In this document: positions 23,958 through 31,149 of the stretch, in pieces
How the letters are laid out: every line of letters starts with the position of its first letter
How positions within the stretch are numbered: position 1 is the first letter of the stretch
The notes under the pieces: model-generated
The model's input: only the letters and a program-made list of their open reading frames with translations
What the model was told of the DNA's origin: nothing
Databases searched by the model: none
Translations under genes and position numbers: made by a program
Assembly (NCBI GenBank): GCA_022446905.1
Contig: JAKVBT010000005.1
Location: forward strand, 1-47,014
Length of the DNA: 47,014 nt
DNA from: Phycisphaerales bacterium
GTDB taxonomy: Bacteria; Planctomycetota; Phycisphaerae; Phycisphaerales; SM1A02
Direction of reading: 5' to 3'

Positions 23958-24509
23958 ATGTGTTATCGATTGACTATTTGCGCGTTGTTCCTGCTGACAT
24001 TGACGTATTGCTTTGGCTGCTCATCGGGCAGTTCCGCGCCGAAGACCGAAGGAGCGCGGGTTGACTTGGCCAATTCAACTGCCTCAGCATTGGCAACCTT
24101 CAAAGCCGACCCTCGTTCATCCAAGTTTTTTGATACAGCCTATGGCTGGGCAGTATTCCCGAAAATCACCAAGGGTGCTGCGGGTATTGGGGTTGCTCAG
24201 GGCCAAGGTGAGGTCTACCAAGGCGGCGCAATGACTGGCTGGGTGAAGATCACCAGTGTGACCGTCGGCGCACAGCTTGGGGGACAGAGTTTCTCTGAGA
24301 TCATTTTCTTCCAAAACCAATGGGCATATGACAAGTTCACCAATAACCAGTTTGCCGGTCAGGCGACCGCCACGGCTGTTGCTGGTAAAAAGGGTGGTGG
24401 GCAAATTGCTGACTACAGCGATGGTGTGGCAGTATTTACGAGCAACAACGATGGTCTGATCGTGGCTGCAGATGTCGGTGGTCAGCAGTTCGATTTCACC
24501 CCTCGCTGA
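23958..24509 (+). CDS. Ysc84/SYLF-domain lipoprotein
   Basis: 183 residues. The signal ends at CFGC, a likely lipobox (Cys21). The SYLF domain covers the rest: FFDTAYGWAVFPKITKGAAGIG, GEVYQGGAMTGWVKITSVTVGAQLGGQSFSEIIFF and DYSDGVAVFTSNNDGLIVAADVGGQ. In eukaryotes SYLF binds phosphoinositides and actin; in bacteria it is an envelope-associated lipid-binding protein of unclear role. AGGAGGT lies about 7 bases before the ATG, one of the strongest ribosome-binding sites in the window. It is the last protein gene before the non-coding region. Confidence 0.92.
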   Translation: MCYRLTICALFLLTLTYCFGCSSGSSAPKTEGARVDLANSTASALATFKADPRSSKFFDTAYGWAVFPKITKGAAGIGVAQGQGEVYQGGAMTGWVKITSVTVGAQLGGQSFSEIIFFQNQWAYDKFTNNQFAGQATATAVAGKKGGGQIADYSDGVAVFTSNNDGLIVAADVGGQQFDFTPR

Positions 24510-25026
24510 TCGAATTCATCCACCACCATTCCACGGACTTGTCCACTGATTTATGCACCGACTTTGAGTTTGTTGCAGGCCATTGGCCATTGACGTATCA
24601 CTTCACTCGGTTGTCGCTGACTGCTCGGCCGAGGCCGGGCTGGCGTAAGGCTCTTTGAGAAGTGATGAAACACGTGTCGGATGGCGATGAACGCCCGGGC
24701 ACGACCATGCAAACTCTTTCGAGTGTGCACATCGACGTTTGCGGTTTCTAGACAAACCTTGACGTTGGTGGGTCTGCCAGATCGGGAGCACCGATTCATC
24801 GCTTGCCATGCCCGGGTCATCCTTTCTTGAAATGAGATTGAATGGCACTGCAGAAACCGGGTGGTCGTCGGCGTGAAACGTATTGGTCAGGTGCTTATGC
24901 ATCTCATCCGTCTTGACGGAAACCGATCGAGTTCACCACACTATGCGACGGCCTCACAGACATCATCGCGATGCACATTCGCAAGAAATGCGTTGCAATG
25001 CTGTATGGAAGCAAAGGCAGTCCGAG
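24510..25026 (+). other. Non-coding stretch upstream of the structured RNA candidate
   Basis: No convincing ORF on either strand. Several pairings are visible. A long-range helix forms from GATGA(acg)CCCGGGCA at 24686-24701 with TGCCCGGGTCATC at 24809-24821. The hairpin TGCA-ACTC-TTTC-GAGT-TGCA lies near 24708-24730, CCGTC-TT-GACGG at 24908-24919, and CGCA-AGAAA-TGCG near 24980. These suggest the RNA described next may begin near 24.6-24.7 kb. No clear promoter was found by eye. Confidence 0.4.
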
Positions 25027-25641
25027 CCTGACATGTTGCCGAGGCTGAGCGTCCCTGAACGCACAGCCTCGAACATGCATCAGGATTTGAGGGCGGTATA
25101 GCTGCTCGGACCGGCGGTTCCGGCGGCCCGAGCAATTGATACCGCAGACTCCGCACACAACCAAGTTGAGCAATTGAGATGTAGTCTGGATCGCCCCTAG
25201 ACTCGTCGACGACAGTAATGTCGACGACTTATCAGTGGAAGTCTTGCCAAGTGAGTGTGCCGGGAGATGGTGAAGATCGTGTTCGGAATCCGGTGCACCG
25301 ACGGGTGTTCCGGGAGGACGAGTTTCGAACCGTCGAATCAACATCGCTCGAATGAGGTGGGGTGAACATGCCAACAAAACAGTCTCCGGCGACGGCATCG
25401 CTGGGGAGGCACCACCATCTTGTAAGGACACCGACACGCCCGCAGTGCACCGGGTAAGGCGAGGCCGCTCGCCGAGATCATCCAGAGCGCCGATGGTTGT
25501 TGCGTCACAAGACCAACACATTCATGCGGTCTGGTCCTGCCCGGTCGAGCAGGCAGCGACGCCGCTCGGATCACATTCCGAGGGGGACGAAGAGAAGCAG
25601 CGAGGACGAGATCCATCACAATCTCGTCCTCGCGTTCTTTT
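25027..25641 (+). ncRNA. Candidate large structured non-coding RNA
   Basis: A chain of strong helices leads into an intrinsic terminator. At 25027-25084: CCTGA, CATGTT, CGAGGCTG and CGT pair with ACG, CAGCCTCG, AACATG and TCAGG (22 pairs). At 25093-25145: GCGGTAT...ATACCGC encloses TGCTCGG...CCGAGCA. At 25183-25203: AGTCT/AGACT. TCGTCGAC/GTCGACGA straddles AGTAAT near 25203-25228. CGGAA...TTCCG with an inner CACC/GGTG lies near 25285-25315. GGCGAG-GCCG-CTCGCC is at 25458-25473. AGACC/GGTCT, CCTGC/GCAGG and CTCGGA/TCCGAG lie between 25510 and 25582. The minus strand has no supported gene, and the plus-strand terminator demands a transcript. It does not match tmRNA, RNase P, SRP or 6S signatures that I know. 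Function unknown. Confidence 0.5.
25600..25641 (+). terminator. Strong intrinsic terminator
   Basis: A perfect 13-bp stem GCGAGGACGAGAT / ATCTCGTCCTCGC with an 8-base loop, then GTTCTTTTT. The T-run is on the plus strand only, so it ends a plus-strand transcript although no protein gene precedes it for about 1.1 kb. It lies about 75 bases beyond the stop of the opposing small gene. Confidence 0.9.
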
Positions 25642-25717
25642 TGAATTGTGGGTTCTGCTTATTGCCCCTTCGCATGCAGTGTTCCAAGTCGCATGTGATA
25701 TCGGTGAATGCAACTGG

Positions 25718-26089
25718 TCAGCCTGCGCGAGCGCCGTCAATTGGCAATGCTGGAGGAGGCTCTTCTTCTGAAGGCATCATGATGTCGAGTGCATTGATCC
25801 ACGCCTTTGGAATCTTCTGCACGCCACCGATCTGATCAGGCCCACGAGAGTCGGTCAACGCAATGAAGTGGTCGCACTCATAGATCAGCAGACCCACCGT
25901 GTGGACTTCGGCTAGCGGACGGAGTGCAAACTCGACCATGTCCTCAGGGTCTTCCCAGCCTGGGCCACCTCTTGCCTCGGCATCGACCCAACGAACCGAG
26001 ACCACTGGCCAAGATCGATCGAGTGCGCGTTCGACCTCATCCGAGTGGATTGGGCTACTGGATTCAAATGTCGGCCTGATCTGCGGCAT
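25718..26089 (-). CDS. Small conserved-type hypothetical protein, possibly phage-related
   Basis: About 123 residues. The ATG at 26089 is preferred over 26110 because AGGAGG lies 7 bases upstream. The body reads VVSVRWVDAEARGGPGWEDP, then HTVGLLIYECDHFIALTDSR and IGGVQKIPKAWINALDIM. The order of a W-x-D-A strand, GW, a V-G-x-L-I strand and a closing IPKxxI resembles small proteins common in phage genomes, as I recall; no function is assigned to them. The C-terminal tail (PSEEEPPPALP) is disordered. It converges on the structured RNA candidate. Confidence 0.75.
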   Translation of the reverse strand: MPQIRPTFESSSPIHSDEVERALDRSWPVVSVRWVDAEARGGPGWEDPEDMVEFALRPLAEVHTVGLLIYECDHFIALTDSRGPDQIGGVQKIPKAWINALDIMMPSEEEPPPALPIDGARAG

Positions 26090-26312
26090 CGATATCCTCC
26101 TGATAGACAATGATTTGTAGTCAGATTCCTTTCGCCTGCTGAGGGGTCTTGATGAGGTTTTTGGGGCTTCATGGGACTCGCTGGGGCTCTGGGCCGCCCA
26201 GCAGGGATCTCCTTGCCTTCTATGTGGGTGGAGGGCACTTTCCTGGCCATACCCGGGCCAAGGTGCTGGTCAGGTGGCAGGCATTGGCCCCAGATAGCAT
26301 CAGGAGATGAAG

Positions 26313-27725
26313 ATGAAGCACAGACGAATTTTGGCAAGTTGGACCGCAGTGGCCTCCATCAGCCTTGTCTCTTATGGGGTCATGGCCGCTGTCAAAACAT
26401 CACCACACCCAGGTCGTTTGCCCGATCCTGTAGTCGAACTTCCCACGCTGCGCATCTGGGCTGCTCAGGGAGAATCATTGCTTGGGGTCAAGTTCAAGCA
26501 CCCACTTGCAGCGGCCATCATTGCCAATGACATTCCGAAGTTGAAGGCTGGCTTGAAGGCTCATCAGGGCAAGCCACTACCAACCCTTGAAGGTGGCTAT
26601 TCGCTTGTGCAACTTGCATGCGAATTGAGTCGTAGTGACTGCCTCAAATTGTTGATCGAGCATGGTGCTCAAGTCAATCAACAGGGAGGAGGTCCTTGGA
26701 AGCCTACGCCACTCATTGATGCGACATCCGTTAAGTGCCATGAATGTATCAAGTTGTTGCTGACGCACGGGGCTGATCCGAATGGATTGAGTGGTGAACA
26801 GTCCAACCATCTCAAAATGTCACCCTTAGCGAATGCCGCTGCTGTGAACGACTCAACGGCGATCAAGATGTTGATTGATGCTGGCGCTCTTGTCAACGGG
26901 CCACCAGACACAACGCCACCGCTGATCATGGCAGCGATCCGGTGCAATTCTGAAGCAGCAACATCACTCTTGAGCCATGGGGCTGATCCCAATGCGGCAG
27001 GGCCAAAGGACCGCATCACACCAATGACGGCCTGTGCAAGTGGAGCATGTCCTTCGATTATGTCGCAACTGCTTTCGCATGGCGCAGATCCACATGGGGC
27101 ACTCAACCATGGTCAGACGCCACTGATCCAAGCAGCATGGTGGGGGAGTCCACAGTGTGTGGAATTACTGCTCAAGCACGATCCTGACCTTTTAGCCATG
27201 GACCACTTTGGTCATGATGCGACCATGATGGCTTGCATGCGAGGGCATGCCGATGTGTTGAAGTTACTGATCAAAGCAGGAGCAGATGTCAATCGTGCCA
27301 ATAGTCGTGGATGGACGCCACTGATGTTTGCGGCCCGTCATGGGGCAGAAGCATGTGTGCAGATATTGATAGAGCATGATGCTGATCTAAACGCCAATGC
27401 AGACGGGTGGACTCCGCTGAAGGAAGCCGCTGTGAAGTGTCATCCAGCAATCGTTGCCAAACTTGGAGCGGCGGGTGCAAATATCGGATATCGGGATCGA
27501 TCGGGCTATACGGCAATGGATAATGCCGCAGCATCTGGTTGTTTGGAGTGTCTGAAGTTTCTTATCGAAGCTGCGAGCCCAACACAGTCGGAGCGTGATC
27601 GGGCCAGGAAAGATATTGAGCGAGTGCTGTCGCATGATCATATTTCCAAAGCCCAAAAGGCGCGCTTGACGGCATGTCTTGCTTTGCTTGATGGGCACGC
27701 AAAATCAGATACAGAGAATCCCTGA
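26313..27725 (+). CDS. Exported ankyrin-repeat protein
   Basis: About 470 residues from the ATG at 26313; AGGAG at 26302-26306 abuts an ATG at 26307 but is 6 bases from 26313. Signal-like start HRRILASWTAVASISLVSYGVMAA, then roughly ten ankyrin repeats from about residue 60 to 430, with repeated cores LLIEHGAQVN, LLLTHGADPN, LLSHGADPN, LLIKAGADVN and GWTPLMFAARHGAEACVQIL. Ankyrin arrays bind other proteins; with a signal sequence this one probably works in the periplasm or at the surface. Its stop shares a base with the STAS gene's ATG (TGATG), so the two are cotranslated. Confidence 0.92.
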   Translation: MKHRRILASWTAVASISLVSYGVMAAVKTSPHPGRLPDPVVELPTLRIWAAQGESLLGVKFKHPLAAAIIANDIPKLKAGLKAHQGKPLPTLEGGYSLVQLACELSRSDCLKLLIEHGAQVNQQGGGPWKPTPLIDATSVKCHECIKLLLTHGADPNGLSGEQSNHLKMSPLANAAAVNDSTAIKMLIDAGALVNGPPDTTPPLIMAAIRCNSEAATSLLSHGADPNAAGPKDRITPMTACASGACPSIMSQLLSHGADPHGALNHGQTPLIQAAWWGSPQCVELLLKHDPDLLAMDHFGHDATMMACMRGHADVLKLLIKAGADVNRANSRGWTPLMFAARHGAEACVQILIEHDADLNANADGWTPLKEAAVKCHPAIVAKLGAAGANIGYRDRSGYTAMDNAAASGCLECLKFLIEAASPTQSERDRARKDIERVLSHDHISKAQKARLTACLALLDGHAKSDTENP

Positions 27726-28072
27726 TGCAATTTACTCCCAAGGAGATTGACGGGAATGTGATGGTCATCGAGGTTGACGGGGGGCTTGATGCCAGTAACG
27801 CAGACGCCTTCACACGTGATGTGATCGGTATGGTTGAAGGTGGGGTGTCGCGATTGATCATCGACTGCAGACACTTGACGTCCTTGTCGAGTGTTGGCGT
27901 CGGCGCGCTCATTCGTCTTCATAAGCGTGCGGCCACGCAGGGGGGCGACGTCAAGTTGTGCAGTGTCCCTGGGATCGTCATGCAGGTTCTCTCACTGATG
28001 CGGATGGATCGTGTTTTTGAGATCTATCCAGATCTTGGTCGAGCACGATTGGCATTTCGAGAAGGACCCTAG
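27725..28072 (+). CDS. STAS-domain anti-sigma factor antagonist
   Basis: 115 residues, a single STAS domain: VMVIEVDGGLDASNADAF, LIIDCRHLTSLSSVGVGALI and VKLCSVPGIVMQVLSLMRMDRVFEIY. The SS in LTSLSSVGVG aligns with the serine that partner kinases phosphorylate in SpoIIAA-type proteins. It would release a sigma or other regulator from a serine-kinase anti-sigma factor in the cytoplasm. No RsbW-type kinase or phosphatase is next to it. It starts on the last base of the ankyrin gene. Confidence 0.93.
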   Translation: MQFTPKEIDGNVMVIEVDGGLDASNADAFTRDVIGMVEGGVSRLIIDCRHLTSLSSVGVGALIRLHKRAATQGGDVKLCSVPGIVMQVLSLMRMDRVFEIYPDLGRARLAFREGP

Positions 28073-28124
28073 GCCATTATCTGCTCTGTTCTTCATCGCC
28101 TGTACGTGCTAGCCTTTGGTTGAT

Positions 28125-29561
28125 ATGCAGTGTCTACTCGTACTGTTTTTAACGATGCTCTCCGCGGATGTTGTCGAACAGCCTGAGGCTGATTCGCCGT
28201 TTCCAAATATCGTCATTGTCTTTGTAGATGACATGGGCTGGGGCGATTTGCCATCTCAGGGTGCTACCGGCTGGGAGATGCCGAACTTGACGCGAATGGA
28301 GCGTGAGGGGACACGCTTTACAGACTTCACGGTCGCGCAGCCGGTATGTTCGGCGTCCCGGGCGGCGCTATTGACCGGGTGTTATCCCAATCGGCTTGGC
28401 ATTCACGGGGCGCTTGGGCCATGGAGTGAAGTCGGCCTCCATGCGAACGAAGTCACATTGGCCGAGATGGCCAAGACGCGGGGATACGCAACCGGCATTT
28501 TTGGTAAGTGGCATTTGGGACATCACGACGAGTTTCTTCCGACGCGACACGGCTTTGACGAGTACCTAGGTATCCCATACTCAAATGACATGTGGCCAGG
28601 CCATCCAGAGCGTCCTAAGCAGTGGCCTCCTTTGCCGCTGATTGATGGCGTCGAGACGGTGGAGCAGATCAGTACGCTCGAAGGGCAAGATCCATTGACG
28701 GAACGATTTACGCAGCGAGCCGTGTCATTTATTGAATCACATCAAGACGGGCCATTCCTGCTCTACCTCGCTCACCCACAACCTCATGTGCCACTGGCAT
28801 GTGCGGAGCGATGGAAGGGATCCAGTGCTCAGGGAATGTATGGCGATGTCATGCAGGAGATTGACTGGAGTGTTGGGCAATTACTTGACACCCTTGATCG
28901 CTGTAATCTCTCGGACCGCACGATCGTGATGTTTATGAGTGATAACGGGCCTTGGTTGTCCTACGGCGATCATGCAGGAACCAGTGGGGGTTGGCGGGAA
29001 GGCAAGGGGACTACCTTTGAGGGCGGTATTCGAGTGCCGTGTTTGGTGCGTTGGCCTGGCCATGTTCCGTCAGGCGCTGTCAATGCTTCACCATGGATGA
29101 CCATCGATGTCTTTCCGACCCTTGCTCGAGCCATGAACGTGGATGTGTCGCATGAGGTTGATGGTGTAGATGCCACCGATGTGTTGGTGTCCAAGTCGAT
29201 GGGCTTGCCAGATGATCATGTGGTTTTCTATTACTACCGAACGAATGAACTACAGGCTGTTCGAAGTGGTCAGTGGAAGTTGCACTTGCCACATGGATAT
29301 CGTTCCTTAGAAGGTCGGCCAGGTGGAACTGGCGGTGCGCCGACGCGTTACTCCTGGAACCTGCCACAGCCACTGGCGCTCTACGATCTCTTATCTGATC
29401 CGACTGAGCGCAAGGATGTGCAGTCTGATCATCCAGAGGTTGTTGCACGCTTGATGGCCCATGTGGAGCGGGCTCGTAGCGATCTTGGCGATACGCTCGT
29501 GGACCGTACTGGTTCTGGGCAGCGTATTCCGGGACGTGTCGAGGTTAATCCAACACCTTGA
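28125..29561 (+). CDS. Arylsulfatase-type sulfatase, exported
   Basis: About 478 residues from the ATG at 28125; a TTG at 28116 is in frame. Signal peptide CLLVLFLTMLSADV. Type I sulfatase hallmarks: the metal aspartates in IVFVDDMGWGD; the formylglycine motif CSASRAALLTG (Cys75, the C-x-A/P-x-R signature); GIFGKWHLGHH; and FMSDNGPW. Active-site formylglycine would need a maturase, which is not in the window. It hydrolyses sulfate esters, typically on algal polysaccharides in marine planctomycetes. Overlaps the GNAT gene by 17 bases at the 3' end. Confidence 0.95.
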   Translation: MQCLLVLFLTMLSADVVEQPEADSPFPNIVIVFVDDMGWGDLPSQGATGWEMPNLTRMEREGTRFTDFTVAQPVCSASRAALLTGCYPNRLGIHGALGPWSEVGLHANEVTLAEMAKTRGYATGIFGKWHLGHHDEFLPTRHGFDEYLGIPYSNDMWPGHPERPKQWPPLPLIDGVETVEQISTLEGQDPLTERFTQRAVSFIESHQDGPFLLYLAHPQPHVPLACAERWKGSSAQGMYGDVMQEIDWSVGQLLDTLDRCNLSDRTIVMFMSDNGPWLSYGDHAGTSGGWREGKGTTFEGGIRVPCLVRWPGHVPSGAVNASPWMTIDVFPTLARAMNVDVSHEVDGVDATDVLVSKSMGLPDDHVVFYYYRTNELQAVRSGQWKLHLPHGYRSLEGRPGGTGGAPTRYSWNLPQPLALYDLLSDPTERKDVQSDHPEVVARLMAHVERARSDLGDTLVDRTGSGQRIPGRVEVNPTP

Positions 29562-30045
29562 TCATCTGAAGACATGGACAGTCTTCGGCCCACAAAGTTG
29601 GAAACTCAGTCAGTGGGCTGAACCCCATGGCTTCATAGAAGTGACGGGTTTTTTCATAGTGTTCACACTGTCTTTTCGGGGATACCGTTTTGACTTGAAG
29701 GAACCTTGCCCCAGTTCGCTTAGCATGATCCTCAGTTGCCTCCAGTAGTGCTTTCCCGATTCCACGTCGATGCCACTCTGGCCGAACGCAGAGCACGTGG
29801 AGTTCAGCCGATGACGGGAAGTGCTGCTCAAGGGACATGAACCCAATGGCCTGCTGATTGTGAGTGTCGGATTGCTGGAGCACAGCAAGGACTGTGGGCA
29901 GTTCAGCAATGCGGGTCACATACTCCTCAACACTGCCTTCGATTCCAAACCATTCAGGTGCACTGCGTAGGATCGGCTCACATACACCAGAGAGTCCAGT
30001 TGCTGCAGGAAGAATAGAAACGTGCTCAGGAAGTGTGGTCGTCAT
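29545..30045 (-). CDS. GNAT-family N-acetyltransferase
   Basis: 166 residues. The acetyl-CoA-binding core is LHVLCVRPEWHRRGIGKALLEA, motif A with R/Q-x-x-G-x-G/A, preceded by AIGFMSLEQH and followed by FLQVKTVSPKRQ and HFYEAMGFSPLTEF. The acceptor is unknown (small molecule or protein). Its ATG overlaps, on the opposite strand, the earliest ATG of the RarD-type gene, so the start of that neighbour is probably further in. Confidence 0.92.
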   Translation of the reverse strand: MTTTLPEHVSILPAATGLSGVCEPILRSAPEWFGIEGSVEEYVTRIAELPTVLAVLQQSDTHNQQAIGFMSLEQHFPSSAELHVLCVRPEWHRRGIGKALLEATEDHAKRTGARFLQVKTVSPKRQCEHYEKTRHFYEAMGFSPLTEFPTLWAEDCPCLQMIKVLD

Positions 30046-31012
30046 GATGGCGAGCGTAGCACATGCAGTATGCTCCGCTCCCTTGTTGCCGACTCAGCAC
30101 AGCACGAACAGACCCCAGATCGCCGGAGTCGTGATGGCTGTGGGAGCATACGGGTGGTGGGCGGTCGTAGCCCCGCTCTACTACCACGTGGTTGAGGAGG
30201 TCTCAGTAGGCGAACTGCTTGCATGGCGGGTGGTGGCTGGCCTTCCACTATTGACACTCATGCTTCTGGCTGTTGGCCGTCTTCATGAAGTCGTGGCGGT
30301 GTTGAAGCGACCTCGTGTGCTGGTCACCTTGGGTCTATCTGGCATTTTGATCGCCGTCAACTGGACTGTGTTTGTTGTGTCGGTGATCGAACATCGTCTA
30401 AGCGATGCAAGCCTTGGTTATTACATTTGTCCTCTCTTCTCAGTGGCCCTGGGCATGGTTGTGTTGGGCGAACGCATGCGGTTGGCTCAGTGGGTCGCCA
30501 TTGGCTTGGCAGCAGCCGGCGTCGGAGTACTTGCGTGGCGCACGGGTGGATTACCTTGGATTGCCTTGGCGCTGGCGGGCTCGTTTGGGCTCTATGGATT
30601 GATCCGAAAGCAGGTTGATGCAGCACCTGCACCGGGCCTTGCAGTAGAGATGTTGTTCTTGCTGCCGTTTATGGTCGTGCTCTTGTTTGTTGATCATTCA
30701 ATCAGCGGAAGTACTTTTATGAAAGGATCCTTGTGGACGGCCATAGTGCTTTTTGGTGGTGGCATCGTCACAGTCGTCCCACTGATCCTTTTTGCCGGCG
30801 GCGCACGACGCCTGCAGTTGTCAACGGTAGCGATCCTGCAGTACATCTCTCCGACCGGGCAACTTTTGTTGGCTGTTCTAGCATTTGACGAGCCGTTTGG
30901 AATCGACCAAAGCATTGCGTTTGCATTGATTTGGATGGCGGTGACGGTTTATTCGATTGATACCGTTCGTTCCGCTCGCCGGCCAGCAGTCACCATTCCG
31001 GGAGAAGCCTGA
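30044..31012 (+). CDS. rarD: EamA-family transporter, RarD type
   Basis: About 322 residues as given. The start is uncertain: ATG 30044/30047 overlaps the divergent GNAT start, and TTG 30083 or ATG 30134 fits the family length better. Ten membrane helices begin with GVVMAVGAYGWWAVVAPLYY. RarD features are LAWRVVAGLPLL, WTVFVVSVIEHRLSDASLGYYICPLFSVALG and LSTVAILQYISPTGQLLLAV. RarD was named for chloramphenicol sensitivity; EamA proteins export or import small metabolites. An inverted repeat GCCTGA/TCAGGC covers the stop codon. Confidence 0.9.
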   Translation: MMASVAHAVCSAPLLPTQHSTNRPQIAGVVMAVGAYGWWAVVAPLYYHVVEEVSVGELLAWRVVAGLPLLTLMLLAVGRLHEVVAVLKRPRVLVTLGLSGILIAVNWTVFVVSVIEHRLSDASLGYYICPLFSVALGMVVLGERMRLAQWVAIGLAAAGVGVLAWRTGGLPWIALALAGSFGLYGLIRKQVDAAPAPGLAVEMLFLLPFMVVLLFVDHSISGSTFMKGSLWTAIVLFGGGIVTVVPLILFAGGARRLQLSTVAILQYISPTGQLLLAVLAFDEPFGIDQSIAFALIWMAVTVYSIDTVRSARRPAVTIPGEA

Positions 31013-31149
31013 GGCTTCAGGCACGATCATTTCAATCGAATGACCCTGCGTGCTTAAGCCGGAAGAGAAAACAGGCTCAGTTCATCAGGTCTGGTCTTCA
31101 GATCTGCTCAGACGGACTAGACTGGTGGGGATACAGGAGGACCGCTTTC

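Noticed and set aside
24913-24945. Sigma-70 promoter for the RNA candidate (TTGACG ... TATGCG)
   Set aside because: The -35-like box is 23 bases from the -10-like box, too far for a normal promoter.
24904-25521. Minus-strand ORF of 205 codons in the gap
   Set aside because: No family, no ribosome-binding site, and it runs across strong inverted repeats; composition looks like a chance opening.
25027-25641. tmRNA, RNase P, SRP, 6S or group I/II intron
   Set aside because: No tRNA-like ends, no GAGGAAAGTCC-type RNase P core, no SRP tetraloop motif and no intron domain V or P7 core were found by eye on either strand; a covariance-model search would be decisive.
25352-25771. Plus-strand ORF of 139 codons
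   Set aside because: It passes straight through the 13-bp terminator and into the antisense of the small gene at 25718-26089, so it is not a plausible gene.
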